From Baffinella frigidus (Eukaryota; Cryptophyceae; Cryptomonadales; Baffinellaceae), in assembly GCA_026770585.1 (NCBI GenBank), contig MU647041.1, positions 58,405 through 82,803 of the forward strand: a stretch of DNA of 24,399 bases, written 5' to 3'. How positions within the stretch are numbered: the first letter of the stretch is position 1; each line of letters begins with the position of its first letter. Shown here one piece after another: positions 1-12,775 of this stretch. Under the pieces are notes generated by a model. It searched no databases and was not told the DNA's origin. It saw only the letters and a list, made by a program, of their open reading frames with translations. A program made the position numbers and the translations under genes.

Positions 1-32
1 CCCGCAGCCCTGACGCCGAAACCCGCACGCAG

Positions 33-227
33 TCGTACGCACCAAACCCGTCGCTGGCCTCGCGCGGCTCCCCTCCGCCCCCCGCGGCGAATCAGCAGCG
101 ATCGGCACCTTCGCCGGCATCGTCAGGAGGCAACGGCCCGATGGATTGGCTGATGCCTTCGACCACGGATTACAAGACCACGGATTATACCAACGGGAAT
201 GGGAACGGCGCCAACATCGCCTCCCAG
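33..227 (+). CDS. Exon 1: low-complexity Pro/Ser/Asn-rich segment
   Basis: The frame reads [17 protein letters not shown] and later [18 protein letters not shown], ending in a phase-0 CAG|GTGAAC donor. The first 32 bases look like an intron tail (heptamer-like sequence ending CGCACGCAG), so the exon probably starts at 33. The frame is also open back to base 3, so the exon could begin upstream. The segment is hydrophilic, with no domain and no membrane segment. It is probably disordered and lies N-terminal to the PDZ domain. Confidence 0.65.
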
Positions 228-3200
228 GTGAACACCCTACACCCTAAACCCGAAACCCTGAACCGCGAAACCTGAACCTTGAACCCTGAACCTTGAACCC
301 TGAAACCTGAAACCTGACCCCTAAACCCTAAACCCTAAACCCTAAACCCTAAACCCTAAACCCTAAACCCTAAACCCTAAACCCCGAACCCTAACCCCTA
401 AACACTACACCCTAAACCTCCTCCAAAACCCGAAACCCTACACCCTAAACCCCACTCCCCAAACCCTGAATCCTAAACCTCAAACCTGCCCCGGAACCCG
501 AAACCCAGAAACCTTTCCGTCTTTCTGCCCTTGTGCCATGCCATTAATCTTTGCTGCTCCCCTCTCCTTAACTGAACCTTTCCCATCCATCAACGGCGCC
601 CCCCCCTCCGTAAACCCCGACCCCTAAACCCTAAGCCCTAAACCCCAAACCCTAAACACGCACCCTCAGCCCTAAAACCTCAACTCTTAACCCTAAACCT
701 TGAACCCTGAACCTCAAACCATCAACCCCAACCATCACCCCTCTACCCCTGTAACCCCTCCCCTCCCGCAGTACCCGTCGGTCAAGACCTTCGGGCAGTC
801 TCTACACCCCACCTCCTACACCCTACACCTTACACCCTACACCCTACACCCTACACCACACACCCTACACCCTACACCCTACACCCTACTCCCCACACCC
901 TAAACCCTGTTCTCGTGCACCCCCCCCCTCGGCAGTACCCATCTACGCAGGGGTCGGTGAAGACGACCGGACAGTCAGCGAAGATCGGGCTGGGATCAAC
1001 CACCGTCGGCCTTTCACTCTTCGGCAACAAGGTCAAAGCTGAACCCGAAACCCCCATCCTACACTTTAACCCTAAGATCGGCCCTCCTGGGCAACAAGGT
1101 GAGCGGGAGGCCGCACCCTAAACCCTAAACCCACAGCAAGATCTAATCCCTAACACCCAAACCCTTACTCTGCACCCTAAACTCTGAACCCTGAACCCTA
1201 ACCCCTAACCCCCAACCCCATCAACCCTCAACCCTTCATCCACACACCAAACCCTCATCCTACAACCTACACTCTGAGCCATAAACCACAAACGCGGTTG
1301 AATCGCTCTTGACGGTCCACCGGACCTCGACACGCAGGTGGACGCGATGCTGCCCGGAGGTCCCGCACACCTCTCGCACCTCCGCCCTACACCATACAAC
1401 CCGAACCGTTGAACGACAAACGGTACCCGCAGGTGGACTACATGCTGCCGGGGGGGCCAGCACAGCTTTCGCAGAAGCTCGACAAGCACGACGAGATCGT
1501 CGAGGTGCCCCTCCAACCCCCGCGCACCCGAAACCCTCACACCCGCGCACCCGAGCACCCTAAACCCTAAACCCGCACATCCTGAACCCGCGCACCCTGA
1601 ACCCTGAACCCTAAACTCTAAACCCTAAACCCTAAACCCTAAACCTGAAACCTGAAACCTTAAACCCTAAACCCTCAACCCTAAACCAGTGGTCCTGCCG
1701 AGAGGGTGGATGCCATGAAACACCCCCAACCCCCAACCCCAACAGGTGGACGGGGTGCGGGTGCAGGAGCAGGAGATCACGCAGATGCTTGTCGGCGAAG
1801 ATGCCAACTCCACACTCCGCCTCAAGGTCAAACCCTCAACCCTGGACCCTCAACCATACACCATCAACCTTCAACCATACGCCCTCAACCCTGAATCATA
1901 ACCCTCACTTGCGTGTTCAACCAACGCCCCACACAGCGGCATTTCTCCATAACCTAACCCCTAAGTGAAAAAATCCATACGACCCTACGGTAGGCCACCA
2001 GTAGTCAAGTTAGGGGATTGAGGTGAGGAACAGGACATAACGCGGATGCTTGTTGGCGAAGATTGCCACGCCGCTCTCCGCCGCAAGGTTGCTGTCTTCT
2101 CCTGTATTACTCTCGAGCCTTGCGTTGAGTGATGCAATCGACGAGGCGCCTGCTGCTGAACCAACATGAGTTGTCGGCGAAGATGGACTTGACCTCCGTA
2201 CTCCGCATCAAGGCACCCGAAACCCGAAACCCGAACCCATAAACCCTGACGCCTTACCCCTAAATGCTGAACGGTAACGCACCACGCCAGAACCTTGGAA
2301 GGGGTCGCCAAAAGTCAATTCCTCCTCAGGGCAGTGGTTTTCAGAAGCCAACAACCGCTTTCAGATGCGGTTTTTAAAAAATCAACCCCCACGTCCAATC
2401 TGGCGTGGTACCCCTAAATGCTGAACGGCAAGGCAGGTACGGAAGGCGCACACGGGGCAGATGATCTCCGTGGAGTTGCCGCGCGTCCCCAAACGGTCCA
2501 TCCCCATACCCCCCACACTCGAAACCCTAAACCCTAGACCCTAACCTTCTTCTTCTGTATTACCCTCAGAGCCTGCTGAAAAGTGATCAACTTACTACCG
2601 ACTACCACTTGCGTCGGAGGGGTCGCGCCCCCAACCGGTCCTTGCCCGAAACCACAACTCCGGAACCCCGGAACGCTAAACCCTAAACCATATACCCTTG
2701 ACCCCTAACCCGTACCCGTTACAGCGCGTCCCGACGCGGTCCATCCCTTAAACACTCAACCATGACCAGTAAACCCCAGAGCCTTACTTGCGGAAACGAA
2801 TAAAAATGTTTGTTTCTGGCCGACCAAAATTACTACACATTCTTTACTTTTCCTAGAATGACCCAATTGTGGAGAAATATTCATCGCCAGAAACATTTAT
2901 TCGTATCCGCAGTTAAACCCTCTAACCCCCAACCCCGCACGCAGGTCGATGGCGGGCAGGGTGCGTCGTTTCGAGCTTCTCACCCAGCACACCCCTAGGC
3001 CTTTTTCCGGTACAAAATCTCCACGTGGCCCTCAGATTCTGGGGGTCTTGAAAGATCGGGAGTCCGCCGTGTGGTACCCCGTAACGCTGAGGGAGTCGAC
3101 CGAGAGGTAATGCGTAACCCTGATCAACGCAGGTCGATGGAGGGCATGGTGCGTCTGTTCGAGCTTCTCACCCAGCTCAAGCAGAACGGTAAATCCCAAC

Positions 3201-5578
3201 CCCAAACCCTAACCCCTAACACTAAACACTAAACACCAAACACATAACACTTAACACCAAACACTCAACAATGAACACTAAACCCTGAACCCTAGTTTCT
3301 CACCCAGCTCAAGCAGAACGGCAAGCCCTTACACCCTACTCCCTGCCCCCTCAACCCTCAACCCTCAAACCTAAACCCTAAACCCTGAACCCTAAACCTT
3401 GAACCCTAAACACTGACCCGAACCTGAAGGTTCAAGCAGAGCGGCAATCCCCTAACCCCTAACCCTCAACCCCTAACCCCGAACCCCGAACCTGCTATCT
3501 AAATGTTCGGTTGCATAGTTAGGATTAAATTCCTTGTTTAACAAAGCAAGAACACATGCATGCACAACATATGCAGGTGCTTCAGAAACTTCTGTGTGTG
3601 GCCCCTCACCGCTGAACAATCAACCACAAACGCAGGGCACAACAACGAAGGGGTGGAGAGGGAGACATTTCCCGCAAACCAGCAGCTGACCTCGCCCCTC
3701 GTCGACGCCGTCGTCGCGCTGGTCTCTCAGGTAGAGCCAATCTGGTAGCACTTGGCCAAAACGAACCTCGAAGTTACAAGATGCGAACTTCCAGATGGAC
3801 CCTTTTGGATATATAAAGTGTTTTAAATTCAAATGTTGGAACTCGTTGTTGGAGGACCCCTCGCGGTTGTGCTGTTCGATCTAGATCTGTCGAGGGGGGG
3901 GGGGGGGATAAGGGTTTGCGGTAACCCTAAACCCAAAATCCTGAACCACGAAACACGACACACGACACCTCAAAGCCGAAAACAGAAACCCCTCGTCGTC
4001 GCACTAGTCACCCAGCCGCCCTCCTGAGTTAGGGTATGGGGTTAGGGTAACCTAAACCCGGAACCCGGAACCCGAAACCCTGAATCCTGGAACCCGAAAC
4101 CGATCGATGCCGTCGTCGCCCTCGCGTCCCGATCGGTACCCTCTGTTTTATGGGCTCTCCATAAAATAGAGTGCTCGCCATAAAACAGAGCACATTTAGA
4201 GCAAGAAATCTGGTGTAAAAAAAATAACTAAGATACATTTATGGTGCACCCAAATGTTATCAGGCAGGGCTAGACCTTCCCAAACCCGAAACCCCGAATC
4301 TTAAAACCCTCAACCGGCACCCCTTCGACAGATGCAGATCGAGCAGCACACCCGCGAGGGGTCTGATCACGTGTGCAGCCCCATCAGTCCCATCACCCGC
4401 GCAACACCCCCTACCCTCCTACACCCAAAACCCTGCTCTCAACCCTAAACCCTAGACCCAGAAGCGTCCCATCACGAATCTCATCAACCGCGTAATACCC
4501 CTTTTTTGACTCTAAACCCGAAACCCTGAACACCAAACCTTAATCCGCACACCCCCCTCGACAGATCCAGATCGAACAGCACAACCGCGAGGGGTCTTCC
4601 AAGAACGAGTTCCAGTCGCTTTACACCGAGGTCGCCCGTAGAACCTACACCCCAAACCTTAAGCCCCAAGCCCCAAACCCTAAGCCCCAAACCCTGAACC
4701 CTAAACGAAGGCTGAGTTCCAGACGCTCTACACCGAGGTGTCCCGAGACCCTACACCCTAACCCGCAAACCCGAAAACCTGAGCCCGCAACCCTGAAGCG
4801 TGATCTCCAGCCGCCAACCCCCAAACGAATGCCGAGTTCGAGTCGCTTTACACCGAGGTCGCCCTAATCCCCAAACCCTAAACCCCAAACCGTAAGCCCG
4901 AAGCCCGAAACCCCACACTCTAAACCCTAAACCCTCAACCCGAGACCCGAAACCCGAACCCCGAAACCCTAAACCCCAAGCCCCAAACCCCAAACCCCAA
5001 ACCCTAAACCCGAAACTGGAAAGCAGGTGCGCAACCACCTGGCGGAAGCCTACACGGAGATCGACGCCATGGAGCAGGTCCTACACCCCAAACCCTAAAT
5101 CCTAAACCCTGAACCCTAAACCCCGAAACCTGAAACACTTAACCCGATCTCGGAGATCGATGGCATGGAGCAGGTCCTAAATCCCAAACCCTAAACCCTA
5201 AACCCTAAACCCCGAAACCTGAGACCCTTACCCCGATCTCGGAGATGGATGGCATGGAGCAGGTCCTGTCCCCCTCAACCCTCCCCATCCTCCTCCCCCA
5301 TCCTCCTCCCCCATCCTCCTCCCCCATCCTGACCCCTCGTCCTCCTCCCTGGTTGGTATCATCAAGAAAACTGTCTCGGAGTGTCTTGCCATTCACCAAG
5401 GCCTCTCCCTCCCGGGAGCGAGCAAGTGAAGGGGCGGTCCACGTTCGTTTCGCGTGTTGCTGTGTTGCTATCAACAAAGGTGTGGGTGATAACAAAGGGC
5501 TCCAATCCCTAGGGGCAGGTGAAGGGGGGCAGTCCCGTTCTCAGACGGACGTGTCGTTAAGAACAATGGTGTGTGTGT

Positions 5579-5615
<37 letters not shown>

Positions 5616-6956
5616 GGTATGCACACAGGCCTCTCTCTCTATCCGTTGGAGCGAGCAGGTGTGGAGGGTTCACGTTCTCAGGCGGACGTGTACGCATCAA
5701 CACACCAAAGGTGTTGACACCAAATGAGTTGACAGGTGAAGGGCCGGCCCACCTTATCAGTGTCGCGTGTTGGAGTGTTGGTGTGTTGGTATCAACAAAG
5801 GTGTGGGTGATACCACAGGTAACAAAGGTGTGGGCAATAACAAGTATCCTTGGGAGTAGGTGAAGGGACGGTTCACAGCGGAAGCAGCAGTGCTCAGAGA
5901 TGAGGCCGAACGCGCCCGCGACGAGGCCTCCCGTTATCGCCAACAGGTGACGAGCCTCCCGCTATCGCCAACAGGTGATGAGCCTCCATGCCTGTCTCCC
6001 TGCCTGCCACCATTGTTAGCAATCAAGGTCTCTCCCTTACGCGCGTCCCTCAACGCTAAACCGTAAAACCCCTAACTCCCAAACCCTGAACCCTGAAGCC
6101 AGCACCCTAACCGCACGGTGGACACGATCCAGACACAGCTGGGCAGCAAGCGTACTCAGCTCCAACCCCTCAGCCCTGACGCCTGACCCCTGAACCATGA
6201 ACCCTAACACGCAATGCGGACACGCTCCTCACACAGCTGGACGCCAAGAGGCAGGAGGTAGAGGAGGTGACAAGTCACTTTGCTAAACCCTAACTCCTAA
6301 CCCCTAACCCCCTGTGGACACGATACCGACACAGCTGGACGACACGGGCACTGAGTTGGAGGATGTCAAGGGCCAGCTCCTCACCCCTAAATCATCAACC
6401 CCAACCAAACCCTACCCGCAGGTGGAAAAGATCCTGACGCACCTGGACAACCCAAGAACCCATATGCATAGGTTTTTACCACCTAGCAAATACCTAGCAC
6501 CCCATATGCATGATTCTTCCACAACACACGTACCGAGCTTGCGAAACCCTGCACCATAACCCGTGACCCTGGACGGTAGGTGGACAAGATCCTGATGCAG
6601 CTGGACGACACAAGTACCGAGCTTGCGAAACCCTAAACCCTAAACTCTATGTGATCCGAAAGGAAGCATGGCCTCTCTACAGAACCAGTTCCGGTGTCCG
6701 CAAATGTTGGGAGCTCGAAGAACCTGAAGGACCTAAAAGATACCCTCTAAACCCTCACCCGTAACGATGGACGTAGGTGGACAAGATCCTGGCGCAGGTG
6801 GACAGCAAGAGCATTGCGTTGGAGGATGTCAAGTCGCAGCTCGCGACCGTCCGCGATAAGCTCAACCACGAGGTCCCGCCTAAGCCTTAAGCCCTCAACC
6901 CTCAATCCTCAACCCTCAATCCTTAGTCCTAAATCCTAAACCCTAAACCCGGAACC

Positions 6957-6995
<39 letters not shown>

Positions 6996-7502
6996 ACCTT
7001 AAACTCCAAACCCTAAACCCTGAACCTTAAACCCTAAACCCTAAACCCTAAACCCTAAACCCCAAATCCTAAACCTCAACCTCCCCCCCGGCCCCGCCCA
7101 AACGCTTTACTACAACACAGCCGAAGCTAGCACCCCCCCCCCGGCCCCGAGGGGCGGGGTGTTTTGTGTGTGGTCAGTGATTTGATAGATCGCGCCACCT
7201 GCAACAGGCGCGATCTGCTGTTGCAGGTGGAGGAGGAGCGAGCGCTGCACTGCCCTTTCGTGGCTGCTGCCCATGGCCACATCTACTGTGCTAACCGCCG
7301 CCCTATCCTGCCACCTGCTGCCCTCTCAACTGCCCTATCAACTGCCAACTGCCGCCCTATCCTGCCAACCCCACCTCCTAAAACCGGAAGGCTGGCGCAG
7401 GTGGAGGAAGAGAGGGCGCTGCACGGGCAGCTGGACGACTGGAAACAGACCCACCACCTCTCCGATCAGGAGGTCAACCCCCAAATCCCAAATCCCAAAC
7501 CG

Positions 7503-7540
<38 letters not shown>

Positions 7541-10500
7541 ACCCTAAAACCTTAACCCTAGACCTTAAACCCTAGACCCTAAACCCTAGACCCTAAACCC
7601 TAGACCCTAAACCCTAACGCAGGCATCATACCTCATCCCGCACACCTCACACCTAACCGCTTATGCTCAACAATTGCGTCGAGTTTCTAAACCCTAAACC
7701 CTGAACCCTACACCCTAACCGCCAACTCCTAACGCAGGTGAAGGCGATAGTGCGGGAGCTGGCGCAGAAGAAGGAGGATCTTGCCCAGGAGATCGAGGGG
7801 GGCATGCAGAAAGACTTCGACATTCGGCGCCTCCAGGTCCCTCCTCGCTGCCTCCCAGGGTTGGTCAGACAGGGTTGGTCGGGAGGGACTCTTGTAGCTA
7901 CGTGTCTGCCCCCATCGGTGCTCCCTCCGGACCCCCCGTGGTGTCTCCCAGGGTTGGTAGGGCAGGGAGATCGAGGGGGGGATGCAGAGAGACTTGGACA
8001 TTCGCCGCCTCCAGGCGCAGCCCCTTCCCGCGCCACCTTGGCCACCAACAGTTGGTGGGCCCGTCCCGCAGCAGCCGCGCGGCTCAGCACTTGAGGTGCC
8101 CAGCTGGCAGGCCTGCTGCTCACGCGGACGCACGCTGGGGTGCCGCCAGCCGCATGCGACCCTGCACCCTCAACTCTCGATCCTAAGTCCGAAACACCCA
8201 ACCCTAAAACCCCGAACGCGGACGACAGGCGCAGTGCGCGCTGTACGTGGAGGAGCTGGAAGCTGCGCGCCTCTCGATCCTTGCCAAGGTCACGCCCCGA
8301 GCCCCCTCCCTCCCCTCTCCTCTCTCCCTCCTCCCTCACGGAGAATCCTCCCTCTCTGGGAGAAGTGGAACCGCGCGCCTCTCCATGCTCTCCCAGATTG
8401 CGAGCCTCTCCCCCCTCCTGCCCCCCCCCCCCTCCCCCCCCAGGTCGATTAGCATGGAGAAATTTCCCGATGAGGGAAACTCCCTGGTACAAATCGACCA
8501 TGGAAACGAAGTCGGTAAGTGCACCTCGGAGGCCTGGTGGCATAGTGTGACGCACCATGCCGTGTGCCGAGGCCGTGGTGCACCACGCCAGAGCCTTGGA
8601 AGGGGTCGCCAAAAGCCAATTCCTCCTCAGGGCAGTGATTTTCAGAAGTCAACAACGCCGCGTCGCACTGCGACCCGCACTGCGACCCTAATCATCTGAA
8701 AAGCTAACGCCAGCGTGTTACTGAGAGCCTACGGATTGCCTACGGTAGGAGCCCCCCTCCAACGAGTTTTAAAGACCTTTTTGTTTGAAACGTCGTAGGA
8801 GGAAGGGGGGGTTCCTACCGTAGGCTAAGGGGTCCGCTGGCGTTAGCTTGTGGCATTACTGAACCCGAAACCCTAAACCGTAGGACGAGGAGATGATGCG
8901 GCGATCGATGGAAGATGTCGAGCTTGAGAAGAAGATCGAGGCTCTCAAGGATCACCTCGAGCAAGCTTTCGAGACGGTTCTGCCCTCCCTCTCGCAGAAC
9001 CGTTCTGCCCTCCCTCTCTCCCTCTCTCCCTCTCTCCCTCCCTCCCTCTCCATTCCACCCTGCCACTCTTCATCTCTCCCTTTCTCCATCTCTCCCTCCC
9101 TCTCTCTCAAGGACGACCTCGAACAAGCATTTGAAGACGGTATGTCCCTCCCTCTCTCTTCTGCCGTCCGCCCATTCGTCTCTCCCTCCCTCCGTCTCTC
9201 CCCCCGTCCCTCCGCCAAGCCCGCCCGCCTGCCTCCCCGCGCGGGGCGCCCCGCGCTTTCCTTTCACTGGGAGCGTGTGTTGTGTGTGGGGGGCAGAGGC
9301 TGACGTGTTGTGATTGGGGAGTAGGTGCAAGCCAAGGACGCGGAGGTGATGGCAACCAAGATGTCCGTGGCCGAGAGAGTTGCTGAGATGGCCGCCTCCA
9401 AGGATCGCCAGGTATCCGTTTCACTCACTCACTCACTCACACACTGACTCACGCACTTACTCACTCTCTCACTCTCTTATTCCCTCACTCACGCACTCTC
9501 TCATTCTTTCACTCTCTCACTATCTCACTTTCCCACTCTCTCCCTGACTACCTCCAATCACGACCCCTTCGAGCCTTCGCCAGATAACTGACAGACTCAC
9601 TCACTGGGCGACCCACTGACTGACATGGGTGTTGGTGGGTGGCGGATCGATGAGGTGCCGCGATCGATGGTGGCCAAGGAAGCAGACGATCTCACTCCCA
9701 GACTCACTCACTCTCTCACTCACGCACTGAATGGATGAATGAACGAAATCCTGACTGACTCACAGACTGACGTGGCTAACACCGTGGGTCGGGGTGGCAG
9801 ATCGACGAGATGGCGCGATCGATGGTGGCCAAGGCTGACGAGTTCTCCGCAGCATCCGCCGCCATTGCTCAGATCAAGCTTCAGGTTACGAGCCTCTTGC
9901 GTACCATTGCGCATCTTCCCCCTATCAACCCCGCCCACGTGCCGCCCAGCCAATATTAGGGTGTAGGGTTGAGGGTTGTGGGTTCATCAGGGTTGAGGCG
10001 TGCTAGGAAGCAAAGCCAATGGATGAGGATGAGGGCCTTGCGTTTGCCGCTGCCTCGGCCGCTATCGCTCAGATCAAACTTCAGGTTGCGAGCCTCTTGC
10101 GTACCATGGCGCATGTCCCCTCTATCAGCCTCGGCGCTCAGATCAACTCCAGGTTGCGCCACCTGACATATTCAATCTCGGATGTTGGTTGCACGTGGCC
10201 AGCATCGCTCAGATCAAGCTTCAGGTTGCGAGCCTCGAGCGCACCAATACCTCCAATACCTCTATTGCACATGTTTCTCGTTCGCAGAAAAGACGCACGT
10301 GCCACTCACTCTCCACTCACCATTTCAAACCCCAAACCAACCCTACACCCTAAACCCCAAACCCTAAACCCTACACCCTAAACCCTGAACCCTACACCCT
10401 AAATCCTACACCCTACACCCTACACCCTAAACCCTACACCCCAAACCCCAAGCCCCAAACCCCAAACCCCAAACCCCAAACCCCACACCTTACCCCCCAA

Positions 10501-12740
10501 ACCCCACACCCCACACCCCACACCAGGTGGCGGAGCAAGTGCAGGAGCAGCCGTCAGAGAGGGCGAACAAGCTGGCGCAGACGTCAGAGATTTTTTTCCC
10601 CCCTAATATGTTTATATTTTTAACATGTGTTTGCACTTTTTAAAAAATGTCCACACACTTTCCCACTATTTTCAAAAAATCCACATGTTTTACTCAACCC
10701 CCAACGCTACACCAGGTGGCGGAGCTAGTGCAGGAGCTGGCAGAGAGGGGCAACAAGCTGGCCCAGACGTCAGCGAACCTCGCAACCTCTGAGAAGTCTG
10801 AAGAAGACCTTCGCGCGGCCCTCGATCTGGTCTCCACCTTGACTCTTTTGCTGTCTCCACCTTCCATCTTTTGAGTGACTTAGATGCCTTTTTCTTTGAG
10901 ACGTCTCACTCCAAAACCCTGAACCTCACACCCTCCACGCGTAACGCATGGAGTGTGGCACTGGGGATGCACGCCAACCTTGTTCTAAGCTGCAGGTGCT
11001 GTGAAGGAGGACGGACGCTGACAGTGTGTGTGTTTCGTTGACAGTGTGGGTGCTTCACACCACCTCAGCTTCGCCTGAGATTGTGTCAACGCGTGCAGTT
11101 TTTCTGGTGGTGTTAACAAAGTGTTGCGAAACGTGTGTGTGGTAGTAATGGATGCTGACAGTGTGGCACTGGTTGGGTGGTGATGGCAGGCAACGCAGAA
11201 GATCGAGGAGCTGGAGCGCGACAGGGAGATTGCTTCCTGGCGCGCCGGCGACGTCCTCGAGGTTACGAGCCCCCCTGGTTTGGAAGTCGGCTAGGCTGTA
11301 GTCCCCCTGAGAATCTCCTGCAGCTGGGGCCCTGCCTTGGCGTCAGAAGAACACGGTCGGGGGGGGGGGGGGGGGGGGGGGGGCAAGCGCTCAAGAGCGA
11401 GGTAGTCGGTGTGGTCTCCTCCCTCTGAGGTCTGATCCCTTCCCTCCGGGGAGGGAGGAGGAGGGAGGAGAGGGCAGGGAGGATGTTCCCGGTGATGCTA
11501 ACCGCGCGACCGAACACCAGGTGACGGTGGTCGGGGCCAAGAACATCCCTACGGGGAAGAAGGGTGATGAGGTCTATGTCATGCTCAACCTCGATCACAA
11601 GTACCAGGTCATTTCTCCTCCCTCCTCCACCCTGCCAGGTCGTTCCTAGTGCCAGGTCATTCCTACGCCCGAAACCCGAAACCCGAAACCCGAAACCCGA
11701 AACCCGAAACCCGAAACCCGAAACCCGAAACATGAAACCCGAAACCCGAAACCCGAAATCCGAAACCCGAAACCCGAAACCCGTGACCCGTAACCTACAC
11801 CGGAAGAAGGAGGGTGATGAGGTGTATGTCATGCTCAACCTCGGCCACAAGTACCAGGTCAGTTTTCCTTCCGACACCCTCCCAACTCCCTACACCCGAA
11901 ACCCGACACCCGACACCCGACACCCGACACCCACGCCCTAGACCCTCACACCTCTGGCTTCTGGGAGGAAGGAGAGTGATGAGGTGTGCGTTATGCTCAA
12001 CCTCGATCACAAGTACTTCTGGTCACTCCTCCTCCCTAGTGTTTAGGGTTTAGGGTTTAGGGTCGGGTCTCGCTGCACCCTACACCCGAGACCTACGCCC
12101 TGCACCCGAAACGCTCAACGCTCAACCCACCCCCCACTCCCTACACCCTCAACCCTGGACCTTCAACCCGAACCCCCCCACCTCCAACCCCTCCAGATAC
12201 AACAAACGGAGCGAGTGGTGGAAAGCGAGAGAGAGAACGAGAAAAAAAGGGCGAGAGAGAGAGAGAGAGAGAGAAAGTGGGTGCATACCCCTCATTCGGC
12301 CAGGGGTGTGTGTGCAACATCCCGAACCCCCACCCGTCCCACAGGTGCAGCAAGGAGTGTGTGTGTGCAACATCGTAACCCCACACCATCCCAACCCCTC
12401 CATCGTAACCGTGCACCATCCCAACCACTCCATCGTAACTCCTGCACTATCCCAACACATCCAGGTCCAGAAAACGGAGCAGGTGGTGGGCGCACACCCA
12501 ACGTTCGGCAAGGAGTTTGTGTGCAACATCGCGCAGACCAACCGCAACTTCAACGCGGCTGTCTACGCCGGCCAGCCAGGCAACCCCAAAACCCTGCACC
12601 CTCAACACTCAGCCCTTAACACTTGACCCTAAACCCTAAACCCGAAATCCTTAACCCCAGACCCAAGCAACTTCCACGCTCTCGACTCTCGGCAAGCTGC
12701 CCCTTTCCCTGTCAACGCCGGCCAGCCAGGCATCTAAATC

Positions 12741-12775
<35 letters not shown>

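Larger units (their letters stand above)
3731..4564 (+). repeat. Intron 7: inverted exon-8 copy, exon-7 relics, short inverted repeat
   Basis: An inverted copy of the exon-8 junction lies at 3838-3900. Relics of the exon-7 end are at about 3989-4018 and 4101-4135. A small AT-rich inverted repeat covers 4141-4190. A direct partial copy of exon 8 is at about 4321-4372. A short TTAGGG/TTAGGGT stretch on the + strand at 4028-4048 is one of the few G-strand islands. Confidence 0.75.
8289..8883 (+). repeat. Intron 14: exon-14 relic, dispersed repeat, foldback element
   Basis: C/T-rich sequence (8296-8450) contains the exon-14 relic. The 77-bp dispersed repeat follows at 8580-8656, and a foldback element at 8701-8849. 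Only a short heptamer stretch precedes exon 15. Open frames on both strands here are overlapping and show no conserved domain. Confidence 0.72.

Noticed and set aside
313-385. A true chromosome end at the CCCTAAA run
   Set aside because: Coding exons lie on both sides and the arrays recur throughout the window in degenerate form, so these are interstitial repeats.
5245-5943. Open frames of 128-160 residues through the CT repeat
   Set aside because: They cross a dinucleotide repeat and several exon relics, give long Ser-Leu or Arg-Glu runs, and end before the real exon 10 frame.
7653-8612. A 319-residue open frame on the minus strand
   Set aside because: It lies opposite real exons 13 and 14 and spans introns, repeats and a C-tract. 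It has no recognisable domain, only Gly/Arg-rich low-complexity sequence. It is open because the DNA is GC-rich.
8815-9424. Several overlapping minus- and plus-strand frames in the CCCTCTCT region
   Set aside because: They are Ser/Pro/Leu- or Arg/Glu-rich readings of simple repeats that overlap exons 15 and 16 in wrong frames.
10588-10700. A MITE in the AT-rich patch before exon 18
   Set aside because: Only about 8-11 bases around ACATGTG/CACATGT pair, with many mismatches and no flanking duplication. Too weak to call.
11263-11941. Open frames on both strands reading [14 protein letters not shown] or [12 protein letters not shown]
   Set aside because: They are translations of the CCCGAAA array, which contains no stop codons. 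The same artefact appears at 13246-13743 and 15759-16208.
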